The position numbers and the translations under genes are program-made. This document shows positions 13,301 to 24,170 of a stretch of DNA of 64,000 nucleotides, piece after piece; within the stretch, counting starts at the first letter, position 1; each line of letters starts with the position of its first letter. The notes under the pieces were generated by a model. It saw nothing but the letters and a program-made list of their open reading frames with translations, had not been told where the DNA came from and did not search any database. Source of the DNA: Lethocerus indicus (lineage: Eukaryota; Arthropoda; Insecta; Hemiptera; Belostomatidae); the NCBI GenBank assembly GCA_019843655.1, contig JACDQD010000006.1:7990034-8054033 (forward strand), read 5' to 3'.

Positions 13301-14375
13301 GATATTAATGTGAAAAATTAATTTTAGATATGTTTTGCTAATATCTAGGGTGAACTTGAGGTCACGCAGGTACACAAGTCTTTACAGAGAATCAGGGAAA
13401 GAAAGATGGTGCAATTTATACCTTGGGGTCCAGCAAGTATACAGGTTGCTTTGTCACGTAAATCTCCATATGTTCATACAACCCATAGGGTTTCAGGATT
13501 GATGTTGGCTAATCATACTAACATAGTATCCGTAAGTAGAGTGTAGATGTAGTAGTACTTAAAATTATATGTTATGATAACAGTAATGCTTTACAATTTC
13601 CCCTTTATTGAAATTGCAACAACATGAAAATTATGAAATAAGTCAGTATTATGTTTTAAGTGTTCTTAAAGTCGGTAAAATGGACTGAATTATGTATTCC
13701 TAAAGATATCACCCATTGGTAACACTCTTCAAATAACAATGCTGTAACTATTCCTAAGCTTTGTTATTTAGTATTTATGGGGACCCTTATACAATTAATT
13801 AAAGTTAATTTGATAGTATACTTTATTTTTATTATTTATTTAATAATTTAACAATTCACCGGTTGAAACAATAATGAAAAGAAATAAAAACTAGTTAATT
13901 TTGCAAGAAATGATGTATTATTTTTAACCTTCCTATAGTAGTGAAATTGGGTCCTTCCATTTGTGACTAGTCCTATTGGACTATATATAAGGAAACATTT
14001 GTGTACTTACACTGAAAATCTATCTAAATTAATATTTTTATTAAAAAATGTAAACATTTTCAGCTTTTCAATCATGTGCTGTCGCAGTACGACAAATTGA
14101 GAAAACGTGAAGCTTTTCTTGAACAATTTCGTAAACAGGCCATGTTCCAAGATAGCCTTGATGAACTAGATGTATCTAGAGAGGTTTTGCAAGATCTGGT
14201 TGATGAGTATAATGCAGCTACAAGGCCTGATTATTTATCTTGGAATAGCAATCCAGTAAGTGTTCCATTGGCATAACATTCACAATAATAAAGATCAGTG
14301 AAACTGATCTGTTTCAATTAAACCTAATTTGATAATACTTTCTTGTTGTAGGAGCTAGATGACTCTGCTACGTGA
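10393..14375 (+). CDS. gammaTub: Gamma-tubulin (complete, 11 exons, 457 aa)
   Basis: GTP-binding tubulin of the gamma-tubulin ring complex that nucleates microtubules at centrosomes and spindle poles. Exons: 10393-10441, 11135-11247, 11327-11416, 11487-11633, 11932-12068, 12229-12423, 12845-12956, 13040-13171, 13349-13531, 14064-14255, 14352-14375. They join to 1,374 nt in frame; human TUBG1 is 451 aa. The start [16 protein letters not shown] matches the family N-terminus, where most members have MPREIITLQ. The tubulin GTP signature GGTGSGMGS is at about residues 143-151. Other matching blocks are [36 protein letters not shown] and [15 protein letters not shown]. The tail is short and acidic (ELDDSAT). 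Drosophila has two paralogues (23C and 37C); only one copy is in this window and I cannot say which it corresponds to. The exon-intron phases are clean, so it looks functional. Confidence 0.97.
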
Positions 14376-14599
14376 AGTATATATCTTTTACATTCTGCGT
14401 GTTAGTTGATTTTGTCACATTGAATGTACCTGAAATTGTACTATGTATAGGATGTGTTGTATAAAATTGTTTATAAAGACTAATTGAATCTAACGTTGCT
14501 CTCTAATTGATAACATCTGGTATTTATAATAGGTCTTAAGTATTTTGTTTATTAATTACACACACACACTCACATCTATTTCTGTGTTTTGTTAGATCT

Positions 14600-14605
14600 A
14601 ATAAA
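14600..14605 (+). promoter_or_regulatory. Candidate polyadenylation signal of gamma-tubulin
   Basis: AATAAA 225 nt after the stop codon. A second copy at 14732-14737 could be used instead or as well. Both sit in AT-rich sequence. Confidence 0.5.
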
Positions 14606-14739
14606 TTACTTTTTTTGAATATGTAACTCAGAGAAGGTAATCTATATTATTGTTTGTGTGTATAAAATACTGTCAAATGTTTCCGCTAATATATTTGTGA
14701 ACAATTTAAATATTAACTATTACTTTCTACTAATAAAGT

Positions 14740-15835
14740 ATTGTATAAAAAGTTATTATTTTCTTTCCTTAATTTGTGTAGTTCACACAACATTCTGGAA
14801 CATTATTAAGGTAACTAAAACATGATACCTGTAGAAATTCCATAAACAATGCCTTATTTTACTTTTTAATTTTTATTACACCATTAAGATGTTACACTTA
14901 AAGGATAATTTACGTGCTACAGGTAAGTCTCCCCTTGCATCTCTCACTCCTACTTTTTTTATATTAATAATGTGTAAAGAGCAAAATAAAGTATAATAGC
15001 AAACTGACAGGTAGAAGTTTGTAATGTTCACCCTTATGTCAAGACAAGGTATTAAAAAAATAATTTGTCACCAGATACATTATATAATTACAATTTTTAT
15101 CCCCATTTTCTGATCCCTGAGGATTAAACTCTTATTTCAGCCATTTCTTCTAACCCAGTGAGATCCTAAAGAAGTTTCCGGGAATGAAAAAAAATTGCTG
15201 TTTGTTAGTATCATTCAATTGAATATATAGGTGGGGGTTGAAAGAAGTAATGAGTAACGGATTCAAGTTAGTTAACATGTATTCACATTAAGTTACATTC
15301 TTTTTTAAAATAAAGTATAAAAGTAGTTACTTACTACTTGATACAAGGCTTAGTTCAGAAATGAAAATGCCCTATTACAATGTTATTCTAATTATTGCTA
15401 TTACTTTTACACAAATATTTTTACTGTGAGAACTAACACTATAAATTACAATTTCTCTAATTTCAAAAAATTATAAAATTTGAACAGTTTTGTGAATAAT
15501 GTTAAAATAAAAAATTTAAAAATTCCTAACAAGCACACTTCATAAATACTCACATAAAATGACACAAATAAATGTTTTACCACACCTATTCTTTGGCAAT
15601 TAAACACAATTTTGTTAAAAAAGTTTATGAATTTAATGAAGAACCCATCAAAATACATGTTTGATTATAAGAATGATTACAAAATTATATTTTCATTAAA
15701 CTGTTATCAAAACAATAAAGACAGGTTTTTTCACCTTCAATGACTAGCTATTTTTGATTTTAAAATTTTAGATTGCATATTGTGTTAAAACTCAGAATGT
15801 ATGCACCATTAATATAGATCAGTTGTATGCAGTTG
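14740..15835. other. Convergent intergenic spacer between gamma-tubulin and CYP307
   Basis: AT-rich DNA between two convergently transcribed genes. No exon, RNA gene or repeat could be recognised. An AATAAA on the minus strand at 15841-15846 is a reasonable polyadenylation signal for the P450, about 310 nt after its stop. Confidence 0.5.
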
Positions 15836-16155
15836 TTTAATTTATTATTGGTTTACTTAAGCATAACATGTTTTCAGTCTCTTATTCCTTGTAAAGATTG
15901 TTCAGCACTAATAAAGTGCTGTGTACTGAGATATTTGTTCATTTGGCTGAATTTATAATTTAACAGAGAACATGAAAATTCAGATATAAGTGAAGATATA
16001 TTCGTTTGAAATATATCATTAACTTTTGTTTCTGTTTGTTTATACTTCGATTTATATAACGCTGAGAAGCATATTCATGTTGAATACTAATATCACATGA
16101 TTGATAAACTGACATGATAAATATTGTCATCGGACAAATTTCACCGTGATTAAAA

Positions 16156-17998
16156 TTACCGTTGTTGAAACCTGAATTGTAATGTATCGTATGGTAGAGC
16201 CAAGTTGCCGAGTGGTATAACATAGTCATCAGTTGCGGGCGTTATGTGAAATCTCTGGAGGAGTGTGGCCAGTGTCGAGAAAGCGACGAACTGTGTCATT
16301 TTGTAGCCCATGCAAGATCTTCTGCCGCCGCCGAATGGCAAAAAGTGTTCCGGTTTAACGAGTTTTCCTTCCGCCGATAAGAACCTCTCTGGAGCGAATT
16401 TTTCCGGCTCCGACCACAGTTCCGGGCTCATATTTAAGGTATAGTTGTTCAGGAAAATGAGTGTCCCTTTCTGAACTTCGTAACCTGAATTAATAATTTC
16501 AGAAATATTATAATGGATATATCGCTACAGAAATAATTAAAATTATTCGTTCGTATTATTCTTCTATTGAACTTGAATAGTAGATTTCATTTTTAAGTTA
16601 AAATTTAGTCAAATTACCTGCTATACTGCTCGTTTGATTGGCAACATGAGGTACGATAGGTGATGATATGTGTCTTATGGATTCGAGAACTATGGCCTCT
16701 GTGTAAGGCATCAATGTCCTGTCGGCAAGTGTGATGTCCCTGCCGCATGCCACAGCGTCAACTTCTTCCCGAGCTCTCATCTGCACTTGCGGATTTCTCG
16801 CTATGAATCCCAAAATTTTAACTAACAAGTTAGCTACTGCCGAGTGTCCTCCAACGATATCTTCCAGAGCGAATAATGCCATCTCTAGAGTCATGGTGGC
16901 TTTATCGTCCTTCAGATGACTAATGAGAGCATCAACGTAATCGTCTTGTTCCTTTTCCGGTGTCCAGGATTCGAGTCTTTTCGATATGACTCTCTCTACA
17001 ACGAAATCTCTGATTTCGTGGCTCCATTTGGCCATCTTCGACAAGTTGTTATTGTGCAGTGGCATGAGCCAAGGAATGAAGTCGGCGGCGTAACCTTGGT
17101 TGACTTCGTAGAAAATTTTATCAAAATTTTCTACCATTTTGATGAAACCGACATCGTCACTGGCAAACTTGCTATTGCAGAAGTAGGAGGTGAATACGTT
17201 CGCGCAAGCTCTCAGGAGAAGTGGCTTGATGGCCGTGGGCTCGGCACTCAGGTGACCGCAAAGTTCGCTCAGTTCTTCATTTAGAAGAGAATCCAGCTGA
17301 TGGAAACGAGACGTAAACGCTCTCGGAAAAGTATGTGTTCTCAACATCTCTCGTCGCGTCTTCTGTACTTCCGACCAGTCACAAAAAGCCAATGCTGAAA
17401 ATATAAAACACTATAAATATTGGTCGGTTTTTTACTTCACGATAAAATGAGCAGCGGTCATTGTAACGAATCGGAGTAATTAATATTTTATCGTTCAGTT
17501 TATTATACAGATATTTACGAAAAACTTAATTTGAGATTTATAAAATTTCCGTCCGTTTAAACCTACGGTAATATATTTTTTACGAGCATCTACTATAGGG
17601 GTATACTCACAGTTCTGTTTGTCGCCATTGAACAGTAGGTGGTATCTTCTGAAGTTGGGTCTGCCATCGAAATGATCCCCTTTGGCTAATAGTACTTCCC
17701 TGATGTGTTCAAGGCTGGAGACAACAAGGCATGGGACCTCTCCCAAGGTGATATTGAAGACGGATCCGTATAATTTGGCCAGGTTGTCGAAGGCCTGGTA
17801 TGGTATCTGATAGCCTCCGAGGAGGTGAAGGGAGCCGATGATGGGCCAAGGCCTCGGTCCCGGGGCTTTGGGAGTGGACCCTTGGGACAAGAGGCCCTTG
17901 TTTTGCCCCCTCCACCGATCCGCGACCACCGCTAACACCAATAGTGCAAGAGCGGCCAGCAGGAGATACGAAGCGGAGCTCAAAAATATTCCTTCCAT
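16156..17998 (-). CDS. spo-like: CYP307-family cytochrome P450 (spook/spookier-like), complete, 497 aa
   Basis: Microsomal P450 of the CYP307 (Halloween) family, needed for the 'black box' step from 7-dehydrocholesterol towards ecdysteroids in arthropods. Exons on the minus strand: 17998-17611, 17394-16618, 16484-16156. They join in frame to 1,494 nt. The N-terminal membrane anchor is at about residues 5-27, followed by a Pro-rich hinge (APGPRPWPIIG). Exon 2 begins SLAFCDW, close to the SLALCDW of CYP307s. The I-helix GGHSAVANL (311-319) replaces the usual A/G-G-x-D/E-T motif, a family hallmark. ExxR is ESIR (367-370), the PERF motif is PERFL, and the heme loop FGGGRRSCMG (439-448) carries the ligand Cys446. 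The start at 17998 was chosen because the frame remains open upstream only through the TATA box. Whether it is the A1, A2 or B1 type cannot be told by eye. Confidence 0.9.
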
Positions 17999-18076
17999 TG
18001 TTTTGCGATGGCAGCAGACTGTTGTTGTTGTCTGTGAGGCTCCACTTCCTATGCCGAACACTGTCGCCATCAGCCG

Positions 18077-18084
18077 TATATATA
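18077..18084 (-). promoter_or_regulatory. TATA box of the CYP307-like gene
   Basis: TATATATA lies 79 nt upstream of the P450 start codon on the minus strand. This would put transcription start near 18050 and give a 5' UTR of about 50 nt. A TATA box suits a tightly regulated gland-specific gene. The exact start site is inferred. Confidence 0.6.
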
Positions 18085-18179
18085 CCACCGCCCGCTTCAT
18101 TACTATTCCGACTGATTTCTTTACCAAATCGCCTCTACCCCCTTTTCCCTTTCAGTGGTTGGGCATAGCAATGTGACAT

Positions 18180-19080
18180 TAGCCATGCTACAGTCTACCG
18201 CCGGCACCCGCAATACATTATTGACACGCTTCGATCCTTAAATATTATGATACATGCATTGAAAGTGATGGTCAATAGGCTTATATCGTACTGAGATGGT
18301 GGGCATTAACATATTTTAAAGGAGGTGGCTTCCCTTAGTCACTTTCCCCTTACACTCTGTTCTCTAAGTTATCTTAACCACTAGTACGCGGATTTACGGT
18401 TCCCAGTTCGGTTTACACAGAAGCCACAATCCAGTATGTTGTACCTGATGACGGACTGTCGAAGAGGTCGAAGAGCTAGTCCAGCTCTCATACATACCAA
18501 CATATCATTGATAAATATCAACATCAACATAAATACTGTAAGTTTTTTTTCATGTTTTATCACAAATATAAAATCGACTCTGGATTTTGCCGTTAAAATA
18601 ATGAAATACCATTGTTAGAGACCGTGAATTTTTGCAATACCAATTTTTACAATTTTTGCAATAAAAGTGCGGCTTTAGAACTGTACGAATTCCCATTTCG
18701 GGCTAGATTTATTTATTGCCTATGTAAAATCTTAAATAGATATGCTGGCTTCAGCAGTCAGTGTGTCGGTAACATTTCAGTGACCTTGCTCGTATGCTAC
18801 TGATGATCCAGAAGTCGAAAGCGGTTAGGTTATCGGTTCCAGTTTTCGCTCTAAAATCTGTCGTACTCTCTTTTTATTAATTTCCAACATTTTTTCAAAT
18901 ATTCGGGATCTCGATATCGGAACAGCTCTGGTCAGTGGTGGGCCCGGAAATTCATTGTCCACTGCTCAGAAGCTGAATTTTTCCTTGGCAAAATTCAGGG
19001 ATATTTTGATAAGCACTACTATTGCTAAGGCATACAATGTTTTTGTATAATTGTCGTTTCGTTAAATAGGTTGACGTACA
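18180..19080. other. Upstream region of the CYP307-like gene, no gene seen
   Basis: Non-coding DNA upstream of the P450 promoter. No exon or repeat is recognised. The 20-nt stretch around 18798-18817 (GCTACTGATGAT...GTCGAAA) resembles one near 33133-33152 and may be a trace of a shared dispersed repeat. Confidence 0.4.
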
Positions 19081-19470
19081 GGATAACCCGAGAACGCAAG
19101 CTGGTGAAGTCCTGTCACATAGGAAGTTAAGTGATGTTAATGGGATTATAACTGGGATATAAACAGGAGTTGGTTGAGTTAATTTTTGCGGGCCATTGGA
19201 TGGTTCGGCTGGGAATTTTTAACATTTGGCAATTGATATGCATCTATAGCCTGGTTCCATATAGACTTGTCTACGTCAGAGCAATTCATGGAAATGTACC
19301 CACCGCTACCCAGTGTCACCTTGTACAATAGGAATGCCCATTTACGGAACGGGTGGTCCCTCCATTTGTAAAAATATTGTAATTATTTTAATTTATAGCG
19401 ACGGGGTTGTAGCCACTTGTGGGTTTTACTCATCATTCTCGGACAGAGTATTTTCTTAGTAAATAAATAA

Positions 19471-19522
<52 letters not shown>
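19081..19522 (+). mobile_element. Possible 5S-rRNA-derived SINE with an AT-rich tail
   Basis: The segment at about 19100-19173 resembles the internal promoter half of 5S rRNA: GAAGTTAAG (box A-like) followed about 30 nt later by ACTGGGATATAAACAGGAG, comparable with ACTTGGATGGGTGACCGCC. A unique-looking body of about 270 nt follows, ending in (AAAT)n and then (AT)n at 19475-19522, the kind of tail left by target-primed reverse transcription. The match is too diverged to be a working 5S gene. This is my reading of a short similarity and may be chance. Confidence 0.35.
19475..19522. repeat. (AT)n microsatellite
   Basis: About 22 AT units preceded by three AAAT units; it forms the tail of the candidate SINE. 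Confidence 0.95.
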
Positions 19523-19524
<2 letters not shown>

Positions 19525-20169
19525 CATTTATCAATTACTCTGAAATAAAAGCTGCCATTCGAGGATTCTACTTAGGTATATATGAAGGCAGTATATATGA
19601 AGAAATACTCTTCAGTTATTTATATTTGGTTAAAATCGTCATATTGTAATGTAGATTAATCCAAGTCCGAGAACAACTTTCATTTACTCATGCCGATAAG
19701 TGTTTGCTAACTGTATCCGATGACCTCAAGGTGACACGATCTTATTCCGGTATAATACCTTCTACTTTCCAGCTTCATTTAAATTTTCATTCATATGTAT
19801 TGTTAGTCAAGTAAACTGTTCAAGCGCGGTTTTTTTTTTCTATTAATGCGCCAATCCAAAGTGTCGTATAATAAAGAGGTTACGCCTATTTATCCCATTG
19901 CCAATTTCGAACACAGCAAGTTTCATAACTCTCAGTTTCATCTTTCCTTGAATTTTAAAAATTCGCAATTGAAACGTATCATTTCGTTTCTATCCATTAT
20001 ACGGGGTCCTTAAATAAGTAATACTTGTACACTTGTCCCATCGATCGTTAGTTAAAAACATTACCATCGACATGTAATTATATACTAACGAATTTAGGAT
20101 GTTAAAGGTACAATTTTCTGCGACTTTTTGGAAGAATAGTCAGTAGATTAACTTGACAGTATACTCAAT

Positions 20170-20530
20170 GTGGGTCAATTGGCAATATACAATGGTACAT
20201 TGAAACAGACGTGGACGTACGGCATTGAACTATGGGGATCCACAAAGATCTCCAACGATACTCGTATCCACAAATTCCTATCAAAAGACCTTCGTACAAT
20301 CGTCAATGCTCCCTGGTATGTTTCCAATCACACTCTTCACCCTGACCTCAACATACCTACAGTCGAGACCATGTCATAGAATTCCGGTTTCCCAAATTTC
20401 ATACCCGTCTTTCTGCTCATCCCAATCCTCTCGTCGGATCCCTTTCCTCCGTTAGCCATCCGTTTTCACCCCTCGGCGGCTCAGAAGCCACTGGCCAGAG
20501 ATCTTCTCTGTTTCGAATAACAAGTCAGGA
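20170..20530 (+). mobile_element. Jockey-like non-LTR retrotransposon, 3' ORF2 fragment (broken)
   Basis: Translation gives the C-terminal end of a reverse-transcriptase ORF2: TWTYGIELWGS, then KFLSKDLRTIVNAPWYVSN and DLNIPTVE. These are typical of the segment just after the RT domain in Jockey/CR1-type elements. A stop ends the frame after PTVE, and similarity continues in another frame (about 20390-20510). It is 5' truncated and dead. Two more remnants of the same kind lie at 33330-33690 and 45052-45380. Confidence 0.8.
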
Positions 20531-23500
20531 AACTGTCACCAGCAAGTGATTTCTTCATCATGAGAACCGTGTCAGGACTATACTTAAATCAATTGCACCT
20601 ATAACGTGTAAGATTGTTGATTGTGTAATAGAAAAAGGTTCAAAGAAATTATTTTTTCGGACGACTGTGAATTTCGGGCCCAAGAAATTCGTCTGTCTTT
20701 TAAGTCGTAACATGCACTTGGTTCAATCACATAGTACTGCGGCAAAGCTATGCCCATAATTTCGTTTAATATTCAACACTCAATGCTGTATTTCTAGCGA
20801 TGACGAAAATCCCGAAGCGATTAAACAAATAAACGTGATCATTATTCTACATGTTAACTCATATCTGACGTCCCCTCTAATATCGTAATTTTAGGGGAAG
20901 AGACTTTAATTAAAATACTTATTGATTCGTCTTGGAATATATTTTAATCTGTTTTTATTTCTAAATAAACTAGGTGGGCAGACATCTTGATTTAATTGAT
21001 GCGAATGACTCGGGACTGAAATTGTGCCGATGAAATAACAAAGTGAATTCGGATAGGTCAGTTGAATGTGAGAATCTAGCGGAAAACGGTCCCTGAGTGA
21101 ATGACACCTGTTTACGGCCTCGGTGACGCTATGATCTGTTTTATAAATCAAGTTTAACGGGACACATCGTAACTGTATCTTTGCTCCTTGATTTGAGGCT
21201 GGCCGCCTACGATTAATTTCACCCACAACCGGCTATTCTGTTTATTTTCTATTCTCTTAGCTTCGGCCATCACGCTTCTTAGCCTGAATATAAATTATAA
21301 ATTTGGTCCCGAGGTTTTGCCGTACTGAAATTCCGCTGGGAATTATCATACTATGTTTCAATCGGACAATTCAAAATTAGATTATTCCTGATATACCGAG
21401 ATTAAATTAGGGGAACAGTTGTGCAAATCTGTTTCCGCTAACGACTATTCGGCTTCTCACCGCAGTAAGTAATAATCCGTTAACTGTGTCTGGTGCTGTT
21501 CAAACGTTCTGTATGAAACATTTCATATACAGTGAACTTAAATGGTAGACAAATACTTGAAGTAAAATCTTGCAATTGGGGTATTTTTAGTTCCCAGTCA
21601 CGTGGGGTAGGAACTGTTTTAACTGAACGTGAAATTCTTTTAATTAAATTAACATTAAACGCACTTAAATAAGGAAAGATTCACTTTTGTTCACTACGAC
21701 ATTACCAGAGGATTCACCACCAATTGATATTCATTAGCCGAAAGTATAAATTAGACCTGAACATTTTTAATCTGTAACTATCTCGAAATGTGGCATGTAT
21801 TATAGAATGGCTTTCATAAGCGGTAATTTTTAAAGAAACATAATTCAATATAAGTGAATGTAGTCAAATATATTTAAGCTTAATAGGTGTATTGACAAGC
21901 GGTTTTAAAAAGGGTGCACTTGCACATAATCAGTCATCATGTAATTGTTTACATTGTTTGTTTTCATTAGTAGCTTCTATGCAAGTCATTCTTATGTTGC
22001 AGCTTAAAGAAGGAAATGAATAAAATGATGTAAGGATAATATCGTAGGTGTGTACTAATTACTAATTGTGTATGTAGGATGTAAAAAGGCAAAGTGGAAC
22101 AATGTGGAAGTCTCACAATCTCTCTTTCTCTCAGTTTTCTCTCCACTGTCTTCTCTTCCTTCCTCTTTATCTCGGTCTCTCTCTCACCACTTTTTTGCCC
22201 CTCGATGAATCTTTTATGAGTGGTCTCGTTTACGAAGGGTATCGGTCTATCTTTCCGCCGCTAACCACAAAATTGTTGCGGTTTTTCACGACTGTTACTA
22301 TCCAGGCAATTATTAGTAGTACTGACGGTAAAGTAGGTCCCAGAGCCCCACTCATTGGGCTCTTCTAAACTAAGAATCGCGATTAAGGGAAGAACATTTT
22401 AAAACCAGCGTCGGAACGACAGGAATAAAACAAGATTAATAAGATATAAACTCGATTCTCCTTTTACTACCATAACCAGTTATCTCCTGAATGATTATCC
22501 TCCAGAAGTAGGTAAAGTACGACTGCGGATAAAGTGCTTTACTCGGAAGCGAGGGTAGAAGCGTTCTTTATTGGTAGATCTAGGGGAGGAATTTTTCACT
22601 CGTCAGGCAGTGCAGAGAGGAAATCTTTCTCAAATATCAACAAGACGAGTTAACGAACTAAGAAAAAACTACTATATTTCGAGAAAACAGTTGGTTCAAC
22701 AGCTAGTTCACTAGTGAAGTCGTATCCGTTCCTCCACACCTTTATTAGTCAAATGAAAAATTTAAATTTCTACGCTCCACCGAGGAGTCAGGTAGACATC
22801 TGGCTGTCTCCCTTGGGGATCTCTTTCTAGTAAACCTAACACGAAATTTTTATAATACCAACAACCCAGAACAATCATTGTTTAAAATTATTTCCTGCTC
22901 TTGTAGCACTATTGAATGTACGTGTCCCAAAGGAAACGGATGATCCGAAGAGTGATGTCATTCCAAATCATCGAGAAACCAAAAACAAATAGTTCAAATT
23001 AAATATAATATATTCGCAAATTCGTTTGCGAATTAAAAATGAAATAAGTTGTAATGACTCGACCGATTATATAGTAGTATCCGCCTACAACTTTTAGAGG
23101 CTACAAATATCGAAACGCCGAACAGGAAAATAATATAAAAAGGCGACGCGTGTTGTTAAAGCCAGTGCGGCATAAAAAGATGGATCGGGGGCCAAAGGAA
23201 CGCAGTCGAATGCGTAATTCCCGTTACGTATTGCACTTCGAAACGGGAAACCGAAACTAGGAAGTGTAGCGGAGCCGTGCCCGTTGCATAATAAGAGGGA
23301 TGTCACCGTTCAATGAGATGCCCGGACAAATAAAATTGAAATCAGATGAACTTCTGGCCCCGATTCCCCCGATGCCCGACGCGAACGATGTAAGTGTTTC
23401 AAGGGGATCAACGGTCCCTTCCCCAAACCCCCACCCGCCCCCTCCGGATTTGCAATTCCCCTTTCATTATTAGCATCACGGGCAAAATACCTCAAAGTGC

Positions 23501-23882
23501 CGCTACGCTTGCATTTCCTAATCAACAGGGTCGACGGACCCGAATAAGGTCTTTATAGTTTTTTTTCGGGGATTTTCATCTGACGTCAAACGGTACCTTA
23601 CCGTTGTCCGAATTGGCGATGACAGTCCCCTCCACGACCTGTTTCTCTCCAAATTCAATCCGCTTCCCTTGAACCGTTAACAACAGTATACATAATGGAT
23701 ATGTAACCGGGATGCGAGGACTGTAAAACCGGAACGCACGAATAGCGCGTGTGTGATAATGATAAGATCATACAGTGTTGATAAGAAGAACTAGTAAGGA
23801 ACATTACTTTGTCTGGCACGCACCGCCACCTTAAAAAATAATTAGTTATGTAGGAAAAAGCTGTTTTTAAATGAACGTTTCC
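20531..23882. other. Gene-poor stretch, no feature recognised
   Basis: No exon with coding character, RNA gene or clear repeat was found. A pyrimidine-rich run lies at about 22115-22200. Short open frames here have no recognisable domains. Confidence 0.45.
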
Positions 23883-24170
23883 TTGACTTAATTAAGCCCA
23901 GCTCCGTAGCTATTAGTGTGTACATTCTGTCGCAATATATTTTCTTTTAGCGGCCAGAATCTCAGCAACAGCTGCCGTATTAACTCTACCTTGACTTTAT
24001 TATGCCCAGCAACATAGCCATTATTATTCTGTTTACATTCTGTCAAAATGTATTTTCTTCTGCCGGCCATTGCCTACGAACATCGCTTACGAATACGCCC
24101 AGCCCAATAGGCAACATTGTCCCTATTATTTTACATTTATATTTTCCTATTACAGTCGGGACACATAGTA
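23883..24170. repeat. Degenerate tandem repeat, about three units
   Basis: Units begin near 23883, 23991 and about 24085 (period about 108, then about 93). Unit 1 (TTGACTTAATTAAGCCCAGC...TACATTCTGTC...TATTTTCTTTTAGCGGCCA) closely matches unit 2 (TTGACTTTATTATGCCCAGC...TACATTCTGTC...TATTTTCTTCTGCCGGCCA). Unit 3 keeps only GCCCAGC...CAATAGG and an ACATTtaTATTTTC block. It is non-coding in all frames. Confidence 0.7.

Noticed and set aside
17999..18127. N-terminal extension of the P450 frame to 18127
   Set aside because: The extension runs through the TATA box and lacks P450 character; the start at 17998 leads straight into the membrane anchor.
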